A DNA stretch of 64,000 nucleotides from positions 1-64,000 of the forward strand of contig NZ_JMIR01000037.1 of assembly GCF_000714935.1 (NCBI RefSeq), read 5' to 3'. This DNA comes from Tumebacillus flagellatus (GTDB lineage: Bacteria; Bacillota; Bacilli; Tumebacillales; Tumebacillaceae). The notes under the pieces are model-generated. The model made no database searches, was not told the origin of the DNA, and worked only from the letters and a program-made list of their open reading frames with translations. The position numbers were made by a program, and so were the translations under genes. Shown in pieces: positions 58,701 to 64,000 of the stretch. Every line of letters begins with the position of its first letter. The first letter of the stretch is position 1.

Positions 58701-60314
58701 AGCCGCACCGTTGATCAACGAACGAGTTCCCGTATCCACTTCGTTATACTTTTGGAGAATTGAGGTTAGTGCAGATGTGATAATGCCGGCGGCCGGTGCG
58801 AACGATTCCCCAAATTTGCTCCCCGCGACCGCCGCCTCTGCCTGCAACTGCTTGAGGGAACCATTCAGGCTGTCGATCTTCATCTTCGCGGTCTCGTCGG
58901 CGGTGACTTGTTTCATGGCCTGATCCATTTCTTGGAGCCCCTGCGCACCCTCATTCGCGAGAATCGAGAGTGCCCTGACACCGTCGGTGCCGCCCAACAT
59001 TTCGAGAATCTTCCCACGATTCTGGTCGTTGAATCGGGCGAGCTTGGTGTGCAGCATCTCCGCGATGTCTGCGAACGACTTCATTTTCCCTTGGTTGTCG
59101 AAGAACGAAAGACCCAGCTTGTCCAGGACCTTCTGCTGTTGCTCGGTCGGGTTGATCATCGCGAGGATGGTTGTTTTCAATGATGTACCCGCGTCTGATC
59201 CACGCAAGCCGTTGTTTGCAAACAATGCGAGGACGGCGTTTACATCCTCGAACTTTGCGCTAACTTGCGCGGCTACCGGCCCCAAGGCTTGATTTGCATA
59301 GGTCATCTCACGGACTGATGTTGCGGAAGCATTCGCCGCACCGGCCGCGATGTCAGCGACTGTCTTAAGCGAGAGGTTTTCCTTCTTGTAGGTGTTCAGC
59401 GCCCCAGAGGCGTAGTTGGCGGCGTCCCCGACGTCGAGTTCACCCGCCACAATGAGCGAAAGAGCGTCCTTTAGTTCTCCGTCAGCGAGACGTTTCAAGT
59501 CGACGCCTGCTTTGACAAATTCGGTTGTTGCATCGACCGCAATGTTTGGGAGTATCCCATAGGCAGGACCGATCTTGTCGGCCGCCGCGCGCACCTGATC
59601 AAGTTGTTGAACGCTTGCGTTCGTGACCGATTTGAGGTCAGCGAGCGCCTGATTCACTTTTGCGTATTGGGCAATCCCCGCGACGAACACGGCGGTGATC
59701 GCGGCGGCGGCGATGGTAGCTCTTCTGGCGGGGTCGTCGATCGCGTCAGCGGTCTTTTTCGTTTCCTCTTGCGCCTTTTTCGCAGCGGAAGCCGCTGCAT
59801 CGCTCGCTTCTTTCTCGGCGTCGGAACGCTCCTTTGCCGCCTTCTTGGCCTGAGAGTGGATCTGTTTCGCCTCAGCGGCAATGCGGGACTTCTCCTGCGC
59901 GTCAACGCGAGCTTGCCTTGCAACTTCGGATTGTGCGTTTGCGACGGTTCGCAACTCGGCCGCGTACTGCTTGGCGGCGGAAGCCTGCTCTTCCAACGCT
60001 TTTTTCATCTCCGGCGCGGCGTTTTTGGCGGCGGCCGCCAGCTCACGCGCAGCTTGTGTTGCTGCTTGCGCTTGGCTACGCGCTTCACGAGCGGCCTGCG
60101 TTTGCTCCTGCGCGTTTTTCTTCGCCTCCTGCGCGGCGGTGCGTGTCGCTGCGGCCTGTGCGCGTGCGGCGTTCTCGACCATGAGGAAATCGTTCTTGCG
60201 CTCGCGGATCGCCGCGCCAAGGGAGGTCATATCTGCCTTGGAATCAGCTACGTCGCGTTTGAATTGTCCGGTGGACAGTTGGAGGTCGGCTTTGATCTTT
60301 GCAACACTAGCCAC
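55725..60314 (-). CDS. Phage tail tape measure protein
   Basis: 1529 residues. The N-terminal ~200 residues are an Ala/Gln/Lys-rich coiled coil. The TMP core follows (about 215-490) with EFVKAGVDLKRLADGELKDA, LGPVAAQVSAKFEDVNAVLA and FADIAEMLHTKLA. Hydrophobic segments lie at about 525-550 and 570-600, then more coiled coil to 1330 and a Pro/Gly-rich C-terminus. By the usual ratio this length implies a long tail. It is the longest gene in the prophage. Confidence 0.92.
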   Translation of the reverse strand: MASVAKIKADLQLSTGQFKRDVADSKADMTSLGAAIRERKNDFLMVENAARAQAAATRTAAQEAKKNAQEQTQAAREARSQAQAATQAARELAAAAKNAAPEMKKALEEQASAAKQYAAELRTVANAQSEVARQARVDAQEKSRIAAEAKQIHSQAKKAAKERSDAEKEASDAAASAAKKAQEETKKTADAIDDPARRATIAAAAITAVFVAGIAQYAKVNQALADLKSVTNASVQQLDQVRAAADKIGPAYGILPNIAVDATTEFVKAGVDLKRLADGELKDALSLIVAGELDVGDAANYASGALNTYKKENLSLKTVADIAAGAANASATSVREMTYANQALGPVAAQVSAKFEDVNAVLALFANNGLRGSDAGTSLKTTILAMINPTEQQQKVLDKLGLSFFDNQGKMKSFADIAEMLHTKLARFNDQNRGKILEMLGGTDGVRALSILANEGAQGLQEMDQAMKQVTADETAKMKIDSLNGSLKQLQAEAAVAGSKFGESFAPAAGIITSALTSILQKYNEVDTGTRSLINGAAGLALGFSGTVASVLLFVTALTKLKKAADEAKISMAALSTNPWILGLTAIIGVVTFLGTAYSESAEKAKKFAEAQEELNKAMQDGAKTKDANRFKEIEDDAKALEDMAKQMDDLNKKRADLAAGGWMGGKQKEIAAVDAELKKLSETMAEHGVTTDNVKAKAAELRQAMSDNIPMMQQLVEASISDAASKAQEIANLEKLRDRYNELTSKVQLNASETAELRSVTDQLKQSMPQLVVVEDERGRAIITNNEALNQRIDVEKKAAEASRTAAEKQINDQMAVAQAHLDSAMAVVEAYNTLSKARAAFLADAASGVDPTIDDEKRGKRLLVMADQAAKSAADAQKVIPIYEATISKYKDDLARVTGDAFSKIGGSSGKDGGGTDTFALPDDKKGKSAEQLEKEADQARRDSYQNDLAYSKQLLDTGAINEEQYVERLKDIRTSYGDWLAKHTQELYSINNEIEHESFNYSEVWIATKKQAMQDAGESSIAVSQMEMEGWSRVLQRTGLLAADRAKAQQEYDRAAKEYRSASFKDSEDWITENAEKMRDAGAEEIEIARSTYDAWARVVAKKEQYNPEDQIAATQKLADATRTLTHEIEASLKAAREIDRDADMAAIEKQAKANEKAVQDQIDALDKQTQAAKELADIEREREKLAELQDQRNKVADDKRYVKIEKDENGNLVEKRVADQAKLTDLDKQIKDQKDRIGDMERDQETRKQREQLEAKLQEVRDSNEKLKAAHEAYWRQLLSDERINADARASVEKNGLETTLGYVQDYLGRMKAEYIKTQNEIMAAGGLFSTGATGSISPAPVYGPPAPTGAKSNSVADIKAQMAAISAKWQTASPEEQQKLHDQASTLGKSIGGQYDDATGKWTFPKAHTGTDSVPGPPGSEPTYTLEAGERILSVSQNRTFEAFMQMFMARETASDRMNRAVMVAAQQPLTNSARPAGVGNINVTVPIQVTPHMDADTIANVAADAARKEVKREVQNLMNGVPN

Positions 60315-60320
60315 GCATCA

Positions 60321-60563
60321 TCACCCCATCCCGCCGGTCGCGAACAACGCCGCCTCGAACGCCGCCTCGTCGAACTCTTCTTTTCTCGGCTCCGAAGCCG
60401 CCTGAGCCCCAACGCCGAACAGAGAGAATCCAGAGGAGGCGAGTAGCGCATCCCTTTGGTTCCACTCGTGCAAGATTTCCGGAACTTCGATCATGAGGTA
60501 TTCGGTGAACATTACTCGTTTGGAAATGCCGTGCGCACCGAATGCGGCGACTACCTTTGTCAC
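60321..60563 (-). CDS. Tail assembly chaperone, downstream partner
   Basis: 80 residues from GTG 60563, overlapping the preceding gene by four bases (GTGA). It sits just before the tape measure gene, the position of gpT-like extensions. There is no obvious slippery heptamer, so stop-restart coupling seems likelier than frameshifting. No sequence family recognised. Confidence 0.6.
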   Translation of the reverse strand: MTKVVAAFGAHGISKRVMFTEYLMIEVPEILHEWNQRDALLASSGFSLFGVGAQAASEPRKEEFDEAAFEAALFATGGMG

Positions 60564-61057
60564 CCATGCGTATCGACTTCTTCCGGGACGATCTGCGCCG
60601 TTTGAAGTGCCGCCTCCACCATCCCCCCCATCTTCTTCTTGATCTCCCCCACGATAAATTCAAACTCGTTCACTTCATACACCGCTTGGATGAAACGTAC
60701 CAACTCCGCTAAAGAGACGTTTTTTACGATCCATTTCCGGTTGAGACCGCTCGCAACCTCGATGATCTGAATGATTTCCTCTTTCGCTACATCGAGGGCT
60801 GCCGTGATGAACTCAACCGGCTGCGAGCGGAAATTTCCGTGTTGCATGATGAGTGCCGGGATGTTATCTAGTCGCGGTAAAATCTGCAAGTAGCGTTCGA
60901 TGGGAAGGGACTGTACAACGATTTCGCGCCCGTTCGCTCCACCCATCCACACTTTTTGAACGCGCGGTACAGAGGGCGAGTCGATGAAGGAACCGGTCGG
61001 GCGACTCGTGCCGCGGCGGAACCACCCGCAAACGATGCTGGCAATTTTCTTGAACAT
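60560..61057 (-). CDS. Tail assembly chaperone (gpG-like)
   Basis: 165 residues. An N-terminal basic segment is followed by a helical domain with VQSLPIERYLQILPRLDNIP and VAKEEIIQIIEVASGLNRKW, resembling tail-assembly chaperones that bind the tape measure. Position between the tail tube and tape measure genes fits. Confidence 0.7.
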   Translation of the reverse strand: MFKKIASIVCGWFRRGTSRPTGSFIDSPSVPRVQKVWMGGANGREIVVQSLPIERYLQILPRLDNIPALIMQHGNFRSQPVEFITAALDVAKEEIIQIIEVASGLNRKWIVKNVSLAELVRFIQAVYEVNEFEFIVGEIKKKMGGMVEAALQTAQIVPEEVDTHG

Positions 61058-61113
61058 GGAGCACCTCCAAAATAAAAGGAGCCGCGCGCGGGCGGCTCCA
61101 TCGTTGTGTTGGT

Positions 61114-61668
61114 TTATGCGGACGGCAGAACGGACTCAGGACCCATCAGCCACTTGCGGTTGTTCTTCGCCGGGTCTGGTAAAGCCACGAATTGAATGCC
61201 GTTGATATGAATGTCTTTGCCGCCGTACTGCCGGTCGATATTCGGAACTGGAATTGCCTTGAAGAGCGTTACATGCTCGTTCGTCGAACGACCGATCGGT
61301 TCCAAACGGACTTTTACAGCGTACGCGGACATGTCCCCGATCTGCTCGCAGTAAAGCAGAGCTTCCTCTGACGTGGTGACGTTCGAGTACAAGGTTGTGC
61401 CAGGAATGAGCGGTTGAAGAATTTTCGCTTCATTTGTGACAAGCGGGACTTCAAACAGTGCATCAGACCCAGCGGCGAGTTTTGCGGCAACAGCATCTGC
61501 GGTTTGATCCATTGTCACATCTTCCGTTTTTTGATTGAACTTAAAGTGGCACCCGCCTTTGGTGCGGTCCAAAATGGCGATAACGGAGTCATCTGTCAGT
61601 TTCATGACCACCACACGACACGGGCCCATCGGGATATCAGTAAGAGATGCTTGGAGATTTCCAGCCAT
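61114..61668 (-). CDS. Major tail tube protein
   Basis: 184 residues, beta-rich, starting MAGNLQASLTDIPMGPCRVV. Tail-tube-like features include GGCHFKFNQKTEDVTMDQT and the C-terminal RLEPIGRSTNEHVTLFKAI. Located between the head-tail completion genes and the chaperone genes, the standard siphovirus position. Start overlaps the previous stop by one base. Confidence 0.75.
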   Translation of the reverse strand: MAGNLQASLTDIPMGPCRVVVMKLTDDSVIAILDRTKGGCHFKFNQKTEDVTMDQTADAVAAKLAAGSDALFEVPLVTNEAKILQPLIPGTTLYSNVTTSEEALLYCEQIGDMSAYAVKVRLEPIGRSTNEHVTLFKAIPVPNIDRQYGGKDIHINGIQFVALPDPAKNNRKWLMGPESVLPSA

Positions 61669-61952
61669 TATTCATCTTCCTCCTCATGATTTTGATCTTC
61701 GTCGACGACAGATTGGTCAAACGCCATATTACTTTCATCGAGCGGTTGCTCAGAGAACGATGCGTGGTGCCCGGTGTCGTTTAAGAAACGCGCCGACTTG
61801 CTGAGAACCAGTTTAACCGCAAGTTCTCGCGGCACTTCGACCACATCACCGCCGCTTTTCCAATCCGGATTCTCATGCGATCCGAAGTTATAACAAAAGC
61901 CCTTGGGGTCACCCAAGAGCTTGATTTCTACTTTTTCAGTTGTAGCAGACAA
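61668..61952 (-). CDS. Small prophage protein in the head-tail module
   Basis: 94 residues. The first ~65 include GDPKGFCYNFGSHENPDWKS; the end is a very acidic tail (DEDQNHEEEDE). It resembles small proteins often encoded before the tail tube gene; function unknown. Confidence 0.55.
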   Translation of the reverse strand: MSATTEKVEIKLLGDPKGFCYNFGSHENPDWKSGGDVVEVPRELAVKLVLSKSARFLNDTGHHASFSEQPLDESNMAFDQSVVDEDQNHEEEDE

Positions 61953-61965
61953 GATGCTCCCTCCT

Positions 61966-62352
61966 TTACGAAATTCCCAAGCGTTGCGAATTTGGCCGGG
62001 TTTGATAGATCATCTCGAAATTCATGCTATACATCTGGCGCTCTTTGCCGTCCTTCCCCAAATCCAAAGGTTCGTGTTTGGAGAAAATCGTGCAGTCGTA
62101 TCCGCTGATCTGCACAAACGACGTATGGAGCTGACTTTCGATTTGCGTTGCCAATCGTTCTGCCTTGGATGCGTCGCGGTTTCGTACGATGACTTGGAAT
62201 GTCGGCTCCCGTAAAGTAGGCAGGTCTATATCACGACTTCCGCCTGTGAAGCGCGCCATAACGAGATCGTCCAGCTCTTCGGGGAAGTAGTCGATGACGT
62301 CACACACAGAGACGGACTTCACGGCGGCGCACAGGTCCTCAACGGTTAGCAT
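61966..62352 (-). CDS. Phage tail terminator/minor capsid-type protein
   Basis: 128 residues. FQVIVRNRDASKAERLATQI and MYSMNFEMIYQTRPN are typical of tail-completion (terminator) proteins that end the tail tube. It overlaps the HK97 gp10-like gene by 14 bases. Confidence 0.65.
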   Translation of the reverse strand: MLTVEDLCAAVKSVSVCDVIDYFPEELDDLVMARFTGGSRDIDLPTLREPTFQVIVRNRDASKAERLATQIESQLHTSFVQISGYDCTIFSKHEPLDLGKDGKERQMYSMNFEMIYQTRPNSQRLGIS

Positions 62353-62698
62353 TCAAGACACCGCCCACCTTGCTCTCGTAGACTTCAAGGACTGCCTCCC
62401 GTTGCCGCTCAGAGGCCCGCTCAAGCCACTTTTCTTCCCCGTTGTGCAGATGCTTACCAGCGGGCAGTTCGTGCACGAGGTGGGCGTGCGGAGCGTCGTA
62501 CACGACGGACGCGCCCACCGTGCCGTGGGATTGTACTTTCCACGGTTCGATGTGCCCAGACTCTGCAAGGCGGCCCGTTTTCTTCGGCGGTTTGCAGTCG
62601 TTGAGAACGATCTTTGCCCCCTCCTGCACAGCCTCATTCGCTGCTTGCTTCACAGCCTCGGCGAGTTGGTCGCCGTTCCACTCAAACTCGAATTTCAA
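62339..62698 (-). CDS. HK97 gp10-like head-tail joining protein
   Basis: 119 residues. GAKIVLNDCKPPKKTGRLAE followed by VGASVVYDAPHAHLVHEL is the gp10-family pattern (K-T-G-x-L and Y-A-x-x-x-E/H). It completes the neck between head and tail. Confidence 0.85.
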   Translation of the reverse strand: MKFEFEWNGDQLAEAVKQAANEAVQEGAKIVLNDCKPPKKTGRLAESGHIEPWKVQSHGTVGASVVYDAPHAHLVHELPAGKHLHNGEEKWLERASERQREAVLEVYESKVGGVLNANR

Positions 62699-63284
62699 TC
62701 AACTTCACCTCCACCTCTGCGACTGCTGAGATGCCGCGGTCGTCTGCAATATGCTCCACTCGGTAGGTGATGCCTTCGAACGAAACGCGGTCACCCGCCT
62801 TGATCGCGGTTCCGGCCGGGAAGTACCCCGAGGCTTTGAAGGTGTCCGTCCGTCGTTCAATGCGGCAGCGGGTCGAGGTAGGCGGAGCGAACTCCGGTGC
62901 CCGTACCCCGTAACCGATGCAAGTAAGGATTTCAGCCAAATACGGAAATTCCAGCTTGACGCGTTCAACCTTCAGTACCAGCCAGATGTTCCGCTGTTCG
63001 ATGTCCTCAATATTGAGTATTTCATAGACTTGATTCTCATCTTCATTGCGCCAAAGGCGGTCGAGGACGTTCAAATCCGGGCGGTACCACATGGTGACTT
63101 CTGCCGTATCAATGATTTTTGACGAGTCAGCAGAGACAGTCCCACCTTTCCCTTTCCAGCTACAGTAGTCCACTGGCGGAGCTGCGTCCTGGTATTTGAA
63201 TCCAATATCTCCTGCACCCTCGACAGTCACTCTGTTTTGAACCCGGACAGGCGTAGCAAATTGCTGTGCAGTTGGTCTGAACAT
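62682..63284 (-). CDS. Prophage head-tail connector/head closure-like protein
   Basis: 200 residues from MFRPTAQQF; GGGAGG six bases before the ATG decides this start. It has strands such as TAEVTMWYRPDLNVLDRLW and, near the end, AGDRVSFEGITYRVEHIADD, the SPP1 gp16-like closure pattern. It overlaps the next gene by 17 bases. Confidence 0.65.
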   Translation of the reverse strand: MFRPTAQQFATPVRVQNRVTVEGAGDIGFKYQDAAPPVDYCSWKGKGGTVSADSSKIIDTAEVTMWYRPDLNVLDRLWRNEDENQVYEILNIEDIEQRNIWLVLKVERVKLEFPYLAEILTCIGYGVRAPEFAPPTSTRCRIERRTDTFKASGYFPAGTAIKAGDRVSFEGITYRVEHIADDRGISAVAEVEVKLIEIRV

Positions 63285-63297
63285 AAAGAACCTCCCA

Positions 63298-63567
63298 TCA
63301 ACTACGGACTGCCAGTTGTGTGACCATGAGGTTAAAGGCTGAGGAGAACTTGATCTCTCCTCCTGTGAGACTCCATAGGTCGGTAACTCCCAGCACAATT
63401 GCACCAACCGCAAGCGGATCGGAGAGCATTGTCTCCGACACGCCCGCGCCGGTCATGAAGGACTTCACGGCAAGGACTTTTTGGAACAGCGTACCATCAA
63501 AAACCGTATTGGCGACCGGTATGTTCAGACCGATTTTGCACTGTATCACGAGATCGGAATCAGTCAT
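63298..63567 (-). CDS. Small prophage head-tail connector protein
   Basis: 89 residues from MTDSDLVIQCK, after AGGA ten bases upstream. Mostly helical (FQKVLAVKSFMTGAGVSETM). Position between capsid and head closure genes suggests a gp6/gp15-like adaptor; no firm family match by eye. Confidence 0.5.
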   Translation of the reverse strand: MTDSDLVIQCKIGLNIPVANTVFDGTLFQKVLAVKSFMTGAGVSETMLSDPLAVGAIVLGVTDLWSLTGGEIKFSSAFNLMVTQLAVRS

Positions 63568-63608
63568 ACACATCACATCCTGACAATCCAGCGTCGTTCA
63601 CCTCTCGA

Positions 63609-64000
63609 TTACGCCGCAGGACCTTTCTTGATGATGACGACACCGTACGGGTCGATAAGTTTGCCATCTGCGATCAGGATAGCTTTGTCAACCCATTCGT
63701 TGGTATCGTGCCAGAAGTAGCGGTACATGGTCATCTGCAAGTTGGAATTGAAAGCGTAGTTTCGAAGGTCGCAGTAAACTGCTACGACTTCGCCTTCTGC
63801 AGCATCGTCATACGGAGCAACGATGTCGTCCTCGACCTGGATGACTTCCTTGCCCCCGAAACGCTCCTGCGCCCCTTCTGTGATGCCATAGTTCACACGG
63901 CCGACGGGTTGGCCATTCTTGTCCACCATGCCATCGATGTAACCCTCGAACGTTCCGGAAGCCATGATGAATGCGGCACCCGCTTTATAAGCGAGCGGCA
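63609..64000 (-). CDS. HK97-fold major capsid protein, C-terminal part (cut by window edge)
   Basis: The frame is open to the window end. AYKAGAAFIMASGTFEGYID, then VIQVEDDIVAPYD, AVYCDLRNYAFNSNLQMTMY and IADGKLIDPYGVVIIKK follow the order of the P-domain and E-strand end of HK97 capsid proteins. The N-terminus lies beyond 64000. Portal, protease and terminase genes should follow outside. Confidence 0.8.
   Translation of the reverse strand, partial: PLAYKAGAAFIMASGTFEGYIDGMVDKNGQPVGRVNYGITEGAQERFGGKEVIQVEDDIVAPYDDAAEGEVVAVYCDLRNYAFNSNLQMTMYRYFWHDTNEWVDKAILIADGKLIDPYGVVIIKKGPAA

Noticed and set aside
60555-60570. Programmed -1 frameshift between the two tail chaperone genes
   Set aside because: The overlap is GTGA with no slippery heptamer such as GGGAAAG nearby, so stop-restart translation is simpler.

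Overview
The window looks like the chromosome of a fairly GC-rich, endospore-forming Bacillales bacterium, most likely of the Alicyclobacillaceae/Tumebacillus type (an inference from gene content; no 16S gene is present). The backbone lies on the minus strand. Read from high to low coordinate it follows the Bacillus subtilis origin-proximal order: tadA, SRP RNA (scr), dnaX, yaaK/ebfC, recR, yaaL, bofA, gin/csfB, yaaO, tmk, yaaR, holB, ricT, yabA. Sporulation genes (gin, bofA, a YjcZ-like peptide, ricT) support a spore former. Blocks of other genes interrupt this order, and most of the interesting material is in those blocks.

Layout. 0.2-0.7 kb: YmaF-like His-rich protein and YjcZ-like peptide. 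0.8-3.4 kb: arsR-arsB-arsI-arsC operon with a palindromic operator. 3.5-8.2 kb: yaaO-tmk-yaaR-holB-ricT-yabA, with no darA. 8.4-20.7 kb: malic enzyme, class II Fic protein, ABC-2 exporter, isochorismatase-like hydrolase, DEAD-box helicase with an RG-repeat tail, acetamidase/formamidase, HAE1-type RND exporter. 20.7-24.1 kb: gin, a GT2/DUF2304/small-transporter operon, bofA and yaaL, with a deletion scar (response-regulator start joined to an ABC-permease end), a candidate small RNA and an orphan cre box between bofA and yaaL. 24.2-37.1 kb: a tightly packed ten-gene exopolysaccharide operon with a PelF-like glycosyltransferase, a PelG-like membrane protein, two coiled-coil proteins, a deacetylase, a MurJ-like flippase, GT2/DUF2304 and a degenerate HD-GYP protein; a GH114-like protein converges on its end. 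37.4-39.7 kb: ATP-grasp plus KamA-type aminomutase operon. It has a promoter/operator element also found upstream of the polysaccharide operon. 40.3-43.4 kb: recR, ebfC, dnaX. 43.5-45.3 kb: an AT-rich three-gene cassette with a SecB-like chaperone and a PD-(D/E)XK nuclease candidate. 45.5-48.4 kb: histidine kinase, SRP RNA, three tRNA-Ser, one tRNA-Arg, tadA, small membrane protein. 49-64 kb: late genes of a siphovirus-type prophage, from lysis genes back to the HK97-fold capsid gene cut by the window edge.

How the genes may work together. The polysaccharide operon and the ATP-grasp/KamA operon share a bipartite element: a -35-like box, a 17-base spacer, and a -10 box inside an 18-base dyad. 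This suggests co-regulation and possibly amino-acid decoration of an envelope polymer. The SecB-like cassette has the composition and layout of a toxin-antitoxin-chaperone or phage-defence unit and is my best candidate for an undescribed system. All functional assignments come from reading motifs; no database search was run.
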